Program-made: the position numbers and the translations under genes
The notes under the pieces: model-generated
Seen by the model: only the letters and a program-made list of their open reading frames with translations
Told to the model about the DNA's origin: nothing
Database searches by the model: none
In this document: positions 6,115-14,734 of the stretch, piece by piece
Position numbering within the stretch: the stretch's first letter is position 1
How the letters are laid out: each line of letters starts with the position of its first letter
Source of the DNA: an uncultured Oscillospiraceae bacterium
GTDB lineage: Bacteria > Bacillota > Clostridia > Oscillospirales > Oscillospiraceae
Assembly (NCBI GenBank): GCA_958436045.1
Contig: CAUBIP010000031.1
Coordinates: 1-17,713 of the forward strand
Reading direction: 5' to 3'
Length of the DNA stretch: 17,713 nt

Positions 6115-7416
6115 ATGAAACGATCCTCCCCCCGCAAAGCGCCGCTTCTGACGCTGCGGCACGCGCTGGCCGCGCAGGCGCGGCACAGCGGCATCTATCT
6201 GAAAGCCCTGGCCAAATGGCTTTTCTGCGCGCTGCTCACCGGCGGCGTCTGCGGCCTGCTGGGCACGGCATTCCACTACAGCATCCGGTACGCGACGGGC
6301 CTGCGGGCGGACCACGGATGGCTGCTCTATTTGCTGCCGCTGGCGGGGCTTGTCATCGTAGCCCTGTACCGGCTGTGCGGCATTGCCCATGACGAGGGGA
6401 CGAATCTCGTGCTCAACTCTATCCGTACGCAGAACGAGATCCCCCTGAAAATGACGCCGCTGATCTTCATCGGCACCGTCCTGACCCATCTGTGCGGCGG
6501 CTCCGCCGGGCGGGAGGGCGCGGCGCTGCAGATCGGCGGCAGCATCGGCACAGCCCTGGGCCGCTTGGTCCGGCTCGACGAGAAGGACCTGCATATCATC
6601 ACCATTGCCGGGATGAGCGCCCTGTTTGCCGCCCTGTTCGGTACCCCGGTGACAGCGGCGGTCTTCAGCATGGAGGTCATCTCCGTGGGCGTCGTCTACT
6701 ACGCGGCGTTTTTGCCCAGCGTCGTTGCGGCGGCAGTGGCAAGCCAGATCGCCCAGGGCTTCGGCATCGCGCCGACGGCCTTCCGGCTGGGAGCGCTGCC
6801 GGCGGTCAGCCTGGCCTCCCTGGGCAAGGCGGCGCTGCTGGCGGCGGCGTGCGCTGTTGTCTCGATCCTGTTTATCGCCAGTCTCCACGGCGCGGCGCGG
6901 CTTTACCGGCGGCTTTTTCAGAATCCCTATCTGCGCATCGTCGCCGGCGGCTGCCTGGTCATTTTGGCGACGCTGCTGTGCGGCGTCCCGGATTACAACG
7001 GCGCAGGAATGGAATCTATTATCCGGGCGATCGAAGGCGGGCAGGCGCATTGGTACGCCTTCCTCCTCAAGATCCTTTTCACCGCGCTGACCATCGGCGC
7101 GGGCTTCAAGGGCGGCGAGATCGTCCCGACGTTCTTCATCGGGGCGACGTTCGGCTGCGCCCTTGGACCGGTGCTGGGGCTGGACGCAGGCTTTGCGGCG
7201 GCCGTGGGGCTCGTGGCGCTGTTCTGCGCCGTCGTCAACTGCCCGCTAGCGGCGCTGGCGCTGGCCATTGAGCTGTTTGGCGGTGGCGGGCTGCTGCTGT
7301 TTGCCGCGGCCTGCGCCGTCAGCTACCTGCTCAGCGGCTATTACAGCCTATATTCCGGGCAGCACATCATCTATTCCAAGCTGCGGGCCGAGTATATCAA
7401 TCGCACGACGCACTGA
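6115..7416 (+). CDS. CLC-family anion transporter, possibly fluoride/proton type
   Basis: Polytopic inner-membrane protein of 433 aa without CBS domains, about ten or more hydrophobic segments. The gating glutamate is present in SAGREGAALQIGG (E134). The chloride-selective GSGIP motif is absent: the matching region reads HDEGTNLVL (92-100). The GxFxP motif is replaced by GFKGGEIVP (330-338). The internal proton glutamate is replaced by Val after SME (187). As I recall, CLC-F fluoride/proton antiporters share the lost GSGIP serine and a GGE-x-x-P motif, so fluoride export is a reasonable inference, with chloride transport as the alternative. The start at 6115 lacks a strong ribosome binding site (AGAGAG). 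It is monocistronic between its promoter and the terminator at 7432. Confidence 0.85.
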   Translation: MKRSSPRKAPLLTLRHALAAQARHSGIYLKALAKWLFCALLTGGVCGLLGTAFHYSIRYATGLRADHGWLLYLLPLAGLVIVALYRLCGIAHDEGTNLVLNSIRTQNEIPLKMTPLIFIGTVLTHLCGGSAGREGAALQIGGSIGTALGRLVRLDEKDLHIITIAGMSALFAALFGTPVTAAVFSMEVISVGVVYYAAFLPSVVAAAVASQIAQGFGIAPTAFRLGALPAVSLASLGKAALLAAACAVVSILFIASLHGAARLYRRLFQNPYLRIVAGGCLVILATLLCGVPDYNGAGMESIIRAIEGGQAHWYAFLLKILFTALTIGAGFKGGEIVPTFFIGATFGCALGPVLGLDAGFAAAVGLVALFCAVVNCPLAALALAIELFGGGGLLLFAAACAVSYLLSGYYSLYSGQHIIYSKLRAEYINRTTH

Positions 7417-7431
7417 TGAATTCCGCCGGTT

Positions 7432-7454
7432 TTTGGCGGATACGCCAAATTTTT
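7432..7454 (+). terminator. Intrinsic terminator of the CLC gene
   Basis: A 7-bp stem TTTGGCG (7432-7438)/CGCCAAA (7443-7449) with a GATA loop, followed by T5 (7450-7454). Confidence 0.7.
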
Positions 7455-7572
7455 CGTTAAGATTCTGTAAACATTTCACAAAAACTTTCCAGCTCCAAAT
7501 TTGGCCGTTTCATAATGCGAAATATCCCCCCGGTTTTATAGGAACGGGAAAATTCAGGCTGTTTTCTCCCAA

Positions 7573-7601
7573 TTGATTTCTGATTTCAAGTGTTGTAAAC
7601 T
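7573..7601 (+). promoter_or_regulatory. Probable promoter for the NCS2 permease gene
   Basis: TTGATT (7573-7578), 17-nt spacer, TAAACT (7596-7601). The predicted start is near 7608, giving a leader of about 84 nt. Between the upstream terminator and this promoter (7455-7572) I see only AT-richer sequence with a 10-bp palindrome CCAAATTTGG (7495-7504), a possible operator. Confidence 0.65.
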
Positions 7602-7613
7602 AACTTTGGAAAC

Positions 7614-7662
7614 AAGCTGTATTGCCGGAGGCCGGGCTAAAAACCGGCGCGGCAGGCAGCTT
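7614..7662 (+). promoter_or_regulatory. Structured leader of the NCS2 permease gene
   Basis: Nested hairpin: AAGCTG 7614-7619 with CAGCTT 7657-7662, GCCG 7624-7627 with 7650-7653, GCCGG 7631-7635 with 7644-7648, and an 8-nt loop ending in five A. It does not match the purine-riboswitch consensus and contains no terminator; the ribosome binding site lies further down (7678-7683). Its function is unknown. Confidence 0.4.
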
Positions 7663-7691
7663 CGGAAACTTGTGAAAGAGGAGACAGCAGT

Positions 7692-9122
7692 ATGAAAAAA
7701 CAAACCGCAGGCGCGGCCGCAAGCATTGATAATATCTACCGGCTTGACGGCAAAGTGCCGGTTGCAAAGGCCATTCCCTTTGGCCTGCAGCACGTCCTGG
7801 CCATGTTCGTGGCCAATGTTGCGCCGATCATTCTCGTCGCGCAGGTCGCCGTCTATAACGGCATTGCCTTCACCGAGATCGAGACGGCACGGCTCATCCA
7901 GAATGCCATGCTCATCGCTGGCATCGGCACCCTCATTCAGCTCTACCCCATCTGGCGCATCGGCTCAAAGCTGCCGGTCGTTATGGGCATCAGCTTCACA
8001 TTCGTCTCAGCCATGATGGTCTATGCCGCGCAGGATTACGGCATTATGATCGGCGGTATCATCGTCGGCGGCTGTATCGAGGGCGTTTTGGGCCTGACAG
8101 TCAAATATTGGCGCCGCTTTGTGGCCCCGATCGTCTCGGCCTGCGTCGTGACGACCATCGGCTTCTCGCTGCTGTCTGTCGGCATCAGCTCCTATGGCGC
8201 GTCCAATGCCTATGACTTCGGCAGCTGGCAGAACCTGCTGGTCGGCACCATCACCCTGGTGACCTGCCTGGTCTATCAGGCGCTGGCCAAGGGCTTCTGG
8301 AAGCAGCTCTATGTTCTGGCCGGTCTGGTCGTCGGCTATATTGCCGCCATCTGTTTCGGCATGGTCGATTTCGCGCAGATCGGCAGCACCGTCTCGGAGC
8401 TGGGCGTTGTCTCCTTCCCGCAGCTGCTGCACTTCACGCCGAAGTTTGAGCTCGGCGCCATCGTCTCCATCACCCTGGTCTTCTTCGTCTCCGCCGCCGA
8501 GACCATCGGCGACACGACGGCGGTCTGCAACGGCGGCCTGGGCCGGGATATCACCGTCCGGGAGCTGTCCGGTTCCCTGGCCTGCGACGGCTTTATCTCC
8601 GCCATCTCCGGCGGCGTGTTCGGCTGCTCGCCCATCACATCCTTCAGCCAGAATGTCGGCCTGGTCGCGATGACAAAGGTCGTCAACCGCTTCACGATCA
8701 TGTTCGGCGCCATCGCCCTGGTGCTGGCCGGTCTGTTCCCGCCCATCGGCGCGTTCTTCTCCACGCTGCCGGAGTGCGTTCTCGGCGGCTGCACCGTCAT
8801 GATGTTCGGCGCGATCATCATCTCCGGCGTCACGATGCTGAGCCAGTGCGGTCTGGACCAGCGCAATACGCTGATCGCCGCCACCTCCCTCTCCATCGGC
8901 ATCGGTGTCACGCTGGTCTCCGGCTTCTTTGACCATATGCCGAAGCTCATCGGCGATATCTTCGCCGGTAACCCTGTCGCAGGCGTCTTCGTCGTCGCGA
9001 TGGTGCTCTCCCTGGCAATGCCCAAGCATGTCAAGGCCGAGTCCATCGACGCGCTGACTCCGGAATCCATCGAAACCCCGAACCCCTCTACCCCGGAGCA
9101 GCGCCTGCATAAAGAGAAATAA
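7692..9122 (+). CDS. NCS2-family nucleobase permease (xanthine/uracil type)
   Basis: Polytopic membrane symporter of the NAT/NCS2 family, 476 aa, taking up a purine or uracil with H+ or Na+. The family marks are clear: FGLQHVLAMF (30-39; Q33-H34 in TM1), the TM8 acidic cluster SAAETIGD (267-274; E270, D274), and the NAT signature QNVGLVAMTK (320-329). The soluble tail from about 450 is polar and proline-rich. The ribosome binding site GAGGAG lies 8 nt before the ATG. Xanthine is the likelier substrate by resemblance to PbuX/XanQ-like proteins, but uric acid or uracil cannot be excluded. There are no purine-metabolism neighbours. Terminators on both sides make it a single-gene unit. Confidence 0.92.
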   Translation: MKKQTAGAAASIDNIYRLDGKVPVAKAIPFGLQHVLAMFVANVAPIILVAQVAVYNGIAFTEIETARLIQNAMLIAGIGTLIQLYPIWRIGSKLPVVMGISFTFVSAMMVYAAQDYGIMIGGIIVGGCIEGVLGLTVKYWRRFVAPIVSACVVTTIGFSLLSVGISSYGASNAYDFGSWQNLLVGTITLVTCLVYQALAKGFWKQLYVLAGLVVGYIAAICFGMVDFAQIGSTVSELGVVSFPQLLHFTPKFELGAIVSITLVFFVSAAETIGDTTAVCNGGLGRDITVRELSGSLACDGFISAISGGVFGCSPITSFSQNVGLVAMTKVVNRFTIMFGAIALVLAGLFPPIGAFFSTLPECVLGGCTVMMFGAIIISGVTMLSQCGLDQRNTLIAATSLSIGIGVTLVSGFFDHMPKLIGDIFAGNPVAGVFVVAMVLSLAMPKHVKAESIDALTPESIETPNPSTPEQRLHKEK

Positions 9123-9136
9123 GTATCTTTCTTCCC

Positions 9137-9179
9137 TGCCGCAGTCCACCCGATCCCGGGCTGGACTGCGGCACTTTTT
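9137..9179 (+). terminator. Intrinsic terminator of the NCS2 gene
   Basis: A perfect 12-bp stem (9137-9148 with 9162-9173) with a 13-nt loop, then C and T5 (9175-9179). Confidence 0.88.
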
Positions 9180-9238
9180 GGCATGTCCGCCTCCGCCTGC
9201 GCATACGCTTGTAGCACAAAACTGGGGAGGACGAGCAA

Positions 9239-10399
9239 ATGCGCAAACGAATCATCAGCATAGGACTGGCCATCTGCCTGCTGCTGGGCCTGACGCCCGG
9301 GGCGTGGGCGGCGGGCCTGGAGGTCGCAGCGCCGTCGGCGATCTTAATGGACGCCGCCACGGGGACGATCCTCTGGGAGAAGGATGCCCACACACGGCTG
9401 GCCCCGGCCAGCGTAACGAAAATCATGACGCTGCTCCTGGTCCTGGAGGCGCTGGACAGCGGCAAGATCGGTTGGGACGACACGGTAACGGCCTCGGACG
9501 CCGCGGCGGCCAAGGGCGGCAGCCAGGTCTATCTGGAACCGGGGGAGCAGATGCCGCTGCGGGATATGCTCAAGGCCGTCGTCGTCTCCTCGGCCAACGA
9601 CTGCGCCACGGCGCTGGCCGAGCATGTAGCCGGCAGCGAGGCGGCATTTGTCGAGCTCATGAACCAGCGGGCAGCGGAGCTGGGGATGCAGGAGACACAT
9701 TTTGTCAACTGCACCGGGCTGGACGACGAGCCGGACGCGGCGGAGCATCTGACCTCGGCCTATGACATCGCCGTTATGTCCCGCCAGCTGCTGCAGCACG
9801 AGGAGATCCGGCAGTACACGACGATCTGGATGGACACCGTCCGGGACGGGCAATTTGGCCTTTCCAATACGAATAAGCTCATCCGCTTTTACCAGGGCGC
9901 GACGGGGCTGAAGACCGGCTATACCGCCGCCGCCGGGCACTGCCTCTCCGCCAGCGCCCAGCGAAACGGCATCGAGCTCATCGCTGTCGTGCTCCACTGC
10001 GCCAGCAGCGCCGACCGCTTTACCGCCGCCAAGGCGCTGCTGGACTACGGCTTTGCCAACTACGCCCTCGTCCAGCTGGAGACGGACGGCATCACGCCGC
10101 TGCCGGTCAAGCTGGGCGTCTGCGAGACAGTGCAGCCGGTCCCGGCGACAGACCAGCCGATCCTCATCGACAAGAGCCTGCAGGCAGGCGTGACCCAGCG
10201 AGTAGAGCTGGAGACAGGGCTGACCGCGCCCATCGAAGCGGGGCAGGTCCTGGGGCAGCTCATCGTCGAATCCGGCGAGCAGGAGCTGGCCCGGATCGAG
10301 CTTGTGGCGGAGGCGGCAGTGCCCCGGCAGAGCCTGTGGCAGATCCTGGGCCGCCTGCTGCGGCATCTCTGCCTGAACGGCCGGGAGGCGGAAAATTAG
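9239..10399 (+). CDS. D-alanyl-D-alanine carboxypeptidase (DacF-like PBP)
   Basis: Low-molecular-weight penicillin-binding protein (peptidase S11), 386 aa, that trims the terminal D-Ala from peptidoglycan pentapeptides outside the membrane. A signal peptide is visible (MRKR, a hydrophobic stretch 5-18, then GAWAA near 21-25). The catalytic motifs are complete: SVTK (S58, K61), SAN (118-120) and KTG (225-227). A C-terminal beta-rich PBP5_C-like domain (about 275-360) precedes an amphipathic helix QSLWQILGRLLRHL (365-378), which fits a membrane anchor. The ribosome binding site GGGGAGG precedes the ATG. No strong promoter was found between it and the upstream terminator, and no clear terminator follows before the glgP promoter. 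Confidence 0.93.
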   Translation: MRKRIISIGLAICLLLGLTPGAWAAGLEVAAPSAILMDAATGTILWEKDAHTRLAPASVTKIMTLLLVLEALDSGKIGWDDTVTASDAAAAKGGSQVYLEPGEQMPLRDMLKAVVVSSANDCATALAEHVAGSEAAFVELMNQRAAELGMQETHFVNCTGLDDEPDAAEHLTSAYDIAVMSRQLLQHEEIRQYTTIWMDTVRDGQFGLSNTNKLIRFYQGATGLKTGYTAAAGHCLSASAQRNGIELIAVVLHCASSADRFTAAKALLDYGFANYALVQLETDGITPLPVKLGVCETVQPVPATDQPILIDKSLQAGVTQRVELETGLTAPIEAGQVLGQLIVESGEQELARIELVAEAAVPRQSLWQILGRLLRHLCLNGREAEN

Positions 10400-10431
10400 A
10401 AAGTTTTTTCTCCGCGCGGCGGGCAAAACGA

Positions 10432-10460
10432 TTGCAAAAGGGCATCAGATTGCTTATAAT
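10432..10460 (+). promoter_or_regulatory. Strong promoter for glgP
   Basis: TTGCAA (10432-10437), 17-nt spacer, TATAAT (10455-10460). The predicted start is near 10467, giving a leader of about 70 nt. Confidence 0.85.
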
Positions 10461-10486
10461 AAGCTGATACCATGTGAAAATGTTTT

Positions 10487-10505
10487 GCCGGACCGGAGGT
10501 CCGGC
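10487..10505 (+). promoter_or_regulatory. Hairpin in the glgP leader
   Basis: A perfect 8-bp stem GCCGGACC/GGTCCGGC with a GGA loop, no T-tract. It may stabilise the transcript 5' end. Confidence 0.45.
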
Positions 10506-10537
10506 GCTGCCACCGCGTTTAGAACAGGAGAAAACCT

Positions 10538-12862
10538 ATGAAACTTGATTGTGACCGGATCGTACAGGAGACCCAAGCCCTGCTGAAGCTGAACCACGAT
10601 GTCAACCTGCAGGACGCCACCGCCCAGGAGCTGCACGACAGTCTGGGCCAGGCCGTCATGATGGCGATCCACGAAAACTGGTCCCGCAGCAAAGAAAAGC
10701 GGGCGACCAGCCGCCGCGCCTTCTATTTCTCGGCGGAATATCTCGTTGGCCGAATGGTCTACAGCAACCTCTATAACCTGGGCATCCTGCAGCCGCTGCG
10801 CCAGGCGTTCCAGGACAAGGGCATAGACCTGGCCTGCCTGGAGGAGATCGAGGACGACGCCCTGGGCAACGGCGGTCTAGGCCGCCTGGCCGCCTGCTTC
10901 CTGGACTCCGCCGCGACGATGAACCTGCCGCTGAGCGGCTACGGCCTGCGCTACCGCTTCGGCCTCTTCAAGCAGCGCTTTGACGAAAACGGCTCCCAGC
11001 GAGAGCTGGCCGACGACTGGACGAAGTACGGCGACCCCTGGAGCTACCGGCGCGACCGGCACACCGTCCGGGTGGAATTTGCGGACCAGACCGTTCTGGC
11101 CGTCCCGTACGTCATGCCCATCATCGGCTACGATACCGACTACGTCGGCACCCTCTGGCTCTGGCAGTGCGAAGCCGAGCAGGAGCTGGACTTTGACGCC
11201 TTCAACGCCCAGGACTATATCAAGGCGCTGGACGCCAAAAACCGAGCGGAGGACATCACCCGCGTCCTCTACCCCAACGACAGCACGTACGAGGGCAAGC
11301 GGCTGCGCATCAAGCAGCAGTATGTCCTCTCGTCGGCCTCGCTGCAGAATATCCTGCGCAGCTATAAAGAGGAACACGGGAATGATCTTTCCGCCTTCGC
11401 CGATTTCTGCGCCATCCAGCTCAACGACACGCACCCGGCCATGTCCATCCCGGAGCTCATCCGGCTGCTGGAAAAGGAGGGTATGTCCTTCGACGCCGCC
11501 CTGGCCATAGCCCAGCGGACCTTCTCTTACACGAACCACACCATCATGGGCGAGGCCCTGGAGAAGTGGGACCTGGGGCTGCTGGAATCCGTCGTGCCGG
11601 AGATTGCCTATATCATCCGCCGCATCGACGAGCGCTGCCGGGCAGAGCATCCGAACCTCTTCATCATCCGGGATAACCAGGCGCATATGGCAAACCTCTC
11701 CGTCTATGTCTCCAGCTATGTCAACGGTGTGGCGAAGATCCACTCGGAGATCCTGAAAAATAGCCTCTTCCGGGACTGGTACGCCGCCTATCCCCAGCGC
11801 TTCCAGAATAAGACGAACGGCATCACGCCGCGCCGCTGGCTGGGCCTGTGCGACCCGGAGCTGACGGAGCTGATCACCAGCCGCATCGGCCCCGGCTTCC
11901 TGACGGATCTGGACCGGCTGGAGGAGCTTAAGCCGCTGATCGACGATGAGCTCATCCGGGAGTTCAACCGCATCAAGCGGGAGAAGAAGGTCCAGCTGGC
12001 CGCCGTGATTGAGAAAAACGAGGGCGTCGTCATCAACCCTGACGCCGTCTTCGACGTGCAGGTCAAGCGTCTGCACGAATACAAGCGGCAGCTGCTGAAC
12101 GCCCTGGTGACGATGGACCTCTATTTCAGCCTGAAGGAAGGCAGCCTGAAGGATATGCCGCCGCTGGTCTGTATCTTCGGGGCAAAATCCGCCCCGGGGT
12201 ACGCCCGGGCCAAGGCCATCATCCGCTATATCAACCGCATCGCCAAGCTCATCAATGGCGACCCGGATATGCAGGGCAAGCTGCAGGTCGTCTTCGTGCA
12301 GAACTATAATTGCAGCTACGCCGAGCATATTATCCCCGCAGCGGATATCTCCGAGCAGATCTCTCCCGCCGGGACGGAGGCCTCCGGCACCGGCAATATG
12401 AAGCTGATGCTCAACGGCGCTGTGACCCTGGGCACGATGGACGGCGCGAATGTCGAAATTGTCGAGCGGGCGGGGCTGGAGAACAACTACATCTTCGGCG
12501 CGACCGTCGAAAAGATCAACGCCATCCGCGATACCTACTGGGCCCGGAGCATTTACGACGCCAACCCCCGCATCCGCCGGGCGGTGGACACCCTGGTCAG
12601 CGGCATCGTGCCGACAGACCAGGAGCAGACGGAGCTCTACACCGCGTTGCTGGACGGCGCCAGCTGGCACCGCCCCGACCACTACTTCCTGCTGCTGGAC
12701 TTCGAGGATTACCGCAATGCCCGCCTGCGCGCCATTTACGACGCCGCTGACCGGATGCGCTTTGGCCGCAAGGGCCTGCTGAATCTGGCCGCCGCCGGGC
12801 ATTTCTCCTCTGACCGCACCATCGGCCAGTACGCCCAGGAGATCTGGCATATCGAAGAATGA
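10538..12862 (+). CDS. glgP: Glycogen/alpha-glucan phosphorylase
   Basis: Cytosolic GT35 PLP enzyme that releases glucose-1-phosphate from alpha-1,4-glucans. It has 774 aa, close to the usual length of 750-830. Family segments are RAFYFSAEYLVGR (60-72), GNGGLGRLAA (110-119), the active-site histidine in QLNDTHPA (H299), KRLHEYKRQ, and the PLP site EASGTGNMKLMLNG with the Schiff-base lysine at 622, followed by TLGTMDGANVEI. The ATG follows AGGAG. It is flanked by its own promoter and a bidirectional terminator, so it is not in a glg operon here. It may serve glycogen or maltodextrin turnover. No truncation or missing catalytic residue is seen. Confidence 0.96.
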   Translation: MKLDCDRIVQETQALLKLNHDVNLQDATAQELHDSLGQAVMMAIHENWSRSKEKRATSRRAFYFSAEYLVGRMVYSNLYNLGILQPLRQAFQDKGIDLACLEEIEDDALGNGGLGRLAACFLDSAATMNLPLSGYGLRYRFGLFKQRFDENGSQRELADDWTKYGDPWSYRRDRHTVRVEFADQTVLAVPYVMPIIGYDTDYVGTLWLWQCEAEQELDFDAFNAQDYIKALDAKNRAEDITRVLYPNDSTYEGKRLRIKQQYVLSSASLQNILRSYKEEHGNDLSAFADFCAIQLNDTHPAMSIPELIRLLEKEGMSFDAALAIAQRTFSYTNHTIMGEALEKWDLGLLESVVPEIAYIIRRIDERCRAEHPNLFIIRDNQAHMANLSVYVSSYVNGVAKIHSEILKNSLFRDWYAAYPQRFQNKTNGITPRRWLGLCDPELTELITSRIGPGFLTDLDRLEELKPLIDDELIREFNRIKREKKVQLAAVIEKNEGVVINPDAVFDVQVKRLHEYKRQLLNALVTMDLYFSLKEGSLKDMPPLVCIFGAKSAPGYARAKAIIRYINRIAKLINGDPDMQGKLQVVFVQNYNCSYAEHIIPAADISEQISPAGTEASGTGNMKLMLNGAVTLGTMDGANVEIVERAGLENNYIFGATVEKINAIRDTYWARSIYDANPRIRRAVDTLVSGIVPTDQEQTELYTALLDGASWHRPDHYFLLLDFEDYRNARLRAIYDAADRMRFGRKGLLNLAAAGHFSSDRTIGQYAQEIWHIEE

Positions 12863-12868
12863 ATACAC

Positions 12869-12915
12869 AAAAACCGCCGGGAATGTGGAAAATGCCACAT
12901 CCCCGGCGGTTTTTT
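12869..12915. terminator. Bidirectional terminator after glgP
   Basis: A long stem: 12874-12881 with 12902-12909 and 12883-12888 with 12895-12900, separated by one A-C mismatch. It has an A-run on the left (12869-12873) and a T-run on the right (12910-12915), so it can end both glgP and the convergent operon on the - strand. Confidence 0.88.
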
Positions 12916-12921
12916 ATATCT

Positions 12922-14508
12922 TTACGCCGTCCCGCAGGCGATGACATCGCACCAGCCGGGAAGGTAAATCTCTGCCCAGTGGGCTTCTATCAGCCGGGCA
13001 GCCCGGGCGGTCGTCCGATTATAAGCCCGCAGGCGGGGACGGTAGCGGTGGGGCGCGTCCTCCGGCGAATCCGCCTGTGGACCCTCCAGCAGCCGCAGGC
13101 CCCAGCTCGTCAGGTACGCCCGGGCCTGGCGCTGCTGCTTTGGATGCGCGTCATCCTGGGCCAGGGCCCAGAGGGTAGGAACGGCGGCTTCGTTCAGCTC
13201 GCCCAGCGCCGCGACGTCGATCTGCGTAAGCTGGCCGCGCTGCCACTGGTTTAGATTATACCGGGCAATGACACCATCGACATTGCCAAAGCTCAGCAGC
13301 AAAATGACCAGCGCCGTCGCCGCCAGCAGAGGCTTTCCATAGGAAAACCGGGGTAAAAACAGCCGAAGCAGCACGCAGACAAAGCAGACCGCCAGCAGCA
13401 GTAAAAACAGCGCCGTCAGGACCCGCAGCCGCGTCATGCCAAAGCTTGCGATATACAGTGCCAGCTTGGACGCTGCCGTGGCGATCAGCAACAGGGAGAA
13501 GAGGCTGAGAAACGCCAGCATCCCCCGCAAAACGCCGGGCAGGCGGCCCGCCTGCCGCCGGGCCAGCTGCAGCGCCGCGCCGGTCAGCGCCAAATTGATG
13601 GCGCTGATGGCGGCCATCTCGAAAAAACCCCGCCGGGCGTATTCCGCTGCAGTATAGCCCGCCGGCAGCAGACCGGCAAAGCCGGAGAAAAAGTAAGCCA
13701 GCTGCGAGACCAGGTAGCAGACATAAAGCCCGCAGATTACGCCCAAAAACGCCGCCAGCGCCGCTGTCTCGACGCCCCGGCGGGCCGGGGACGGAAGCGC
13801 CTGCTCCGGCGTATACTGCCCCGGCAGGCAGAAGCTCTGGCCAAACAGCGTGAGAAACAGCGCAGTACCCAGCCCAGCGTCAAGCAGCAGCTCCAGCACA
13901 AGGGCCGCATTGATCCGCTGCAGCGCGCCGTCAAAGGCCGCGTCGGACGACGCCAGGAGCACAACCAGGATGGCCAGCACCGGCCCGGCGCACAGCAGGC
14001 CCAGCAGGATACTGCCGACCCGCCGCTTTTCCACTGCCCCGTCCGGCCCCTGTCGGTGAAACAGGCCGTAGCAAGCTGGGCCCCAGTGGGTGATGCCGAA
14101 CCAGGCCAAGCCGCAGGCGTCTGCCAGCGCGCCGATACCGCGCCGCCGCCGCAGAGACAAGGCGTCGCGCAGCGCCAACGTCGCCAGAAGCAGCCCTAGA
14201 AGCAGCGCCAGGCATTTGACGCCGCCGTCAGCCGTCCAGACCAGGCTCACAGCAGCGGCCACCGCGCCGATGGCACAGAGGGTGTCAAAGGCGCTGATCT
14301 TGCACCGCCTGGGCCGGAGATAGCAGGCCGTCAATGCCAGGAGGGCCAGCATCACGGCGCTGAGCGCCAGGTTGGGGCCATACCAGATAAGCCCATCCGC
14401 CGCCAGGAGGCTTGCCAGGAAATATCCGGCGGCATACCGCAGATCCCGGGGCCCGGCCACGGGGCGCGAGGGCCAAAGCTGTGGGGCCGCGTTCTTCCCG
14501 TTTTCCAT
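12922..14508 (-). CDS. DUF4173 multi-pass membrane protein
   Basis: A 528-aa protein with many transmembrane segments over its first three quarters, then a soluble C-terminal part of about 120 residues. It is recognised as the DUF4153/DUF4173 family by YTAAEYARRGFFEMAAIS and by the post-membrane GNVDGVIARYN with NEAAVPTL. The molecular function of the family is not established. The chosen ATG at 14508 has AGGAGG 7 nt upstream. An ATG at 14514 that overlaps the XRE stop as ATGA is the alternative and adds only Met-Ser. It is the third gene of a tight operon with a DUF2975 protein and an XRE regulator, so it is probably under that regulator. Confidence 0.88.
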   Translation of the reverse strand: MENGKNAAPQLWPSRPVAGPRDLRYAAGYFLASLLAADGLIWYGPNLALSAVMLALLALTACYLRPRRCKISAFDTLCAIGAVAAAVSLVWTADGGVKCLALLLGLLLATLALRDALSLRRRRGIGALADACGLAWFGITHWGPACYGLFHRQGPDGAVEKRRVGSILLGLLCAGPVLAILVVLLASSDAAFDGALQRINAALVLELLLDAGLGTALFLTLFGQSFCLPGQYTPEQALPSPARRGVETAALAAFLGVICGLYVCYLVSQLAYFFSGFAGLLPAGYTAAEYARRGFFEMAAISAINLALTGAALQLARRQAGRLPGVLRGMLAFLSLFSLLLIATAASKLALYIASFGMTRLRVLTALFLLLLAVCFVCVLLRLFLPRFSYGKPLLAATALVILLLSFGNVDGVIARYNLNQWQRGQLTQIDVAALGELNEAAVPTLWALAQDDAHPKQQRQARAYLTSWGLRLLEGPQADSPEDAPHRYRPRLRAYNRTTARAARLIEAHWAEIYLPGWCDVIACGTA

Positions 14509-14510
14509 GC

Positions 14511-14723
14511 TCATTCCTCCTCCCGCTCCCAGCGCAGCAGATCGCCGGGCTGGCAATCCAGCGCCTTGCAGATGGCCTCCAGCGTTGAAAAGCGGATCGC
14601 CTTGGCCTTGCCCGTTTTTAAGATGGAGAGATTGGCCTGGGTGATCCCCACCTGCGCCGCCAGCTGGCCGGAGGTCATCTTCCGGCGGGCCAGCATCACA
14701 TCCAGATCTATACGAATCGCCAT
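14511..14723 (-). CDS. Small XRE/HTH_26 transcriptional regulator (YozG-like)
   Basis: A 70-aa protein that is almost entirely one Cro/C1-type helix-turn-helix. The HTH core is SGQLAAQVGITQANLSILK (18-36), followed by FSTLEAICKALDCQPGDLL (45-63). It would bind DNA as a dimer. The ATG is preceded by AGGAGGGG. Small regulators of this type are commonly paired with DUF2975 membrane proteins in Bacillota, which is the arrangement here: the DUF2975 gene ends 11 nt upstream. Autoregulation of the operon promoter is inferred. Confidence 0.92.
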   Translation of the reverse strand: MAIRIDLDVMLARRKMTSGQLAAQVGITQANLSILKTGKAKAIRFSTLEAICKALDCQPGDLLRWEREEE

Positions 14724-14734
14724 GGCTGCCCCTC

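Noticed and set aside
8007..9149. 380-codon open frame antisense to the NCS2 permease gene
   Set aside because: It is a low-complexity Asp/Gly-rich translation typical of a reverse-strand shadow of a membrane protein gene.
10877..12898. 673-codon open frame antisense to glgP
   Set aside because: It mirrors the GC-biased codon use of glgP, has no recognisable domain, and glgP on the other strand is unmistakable.
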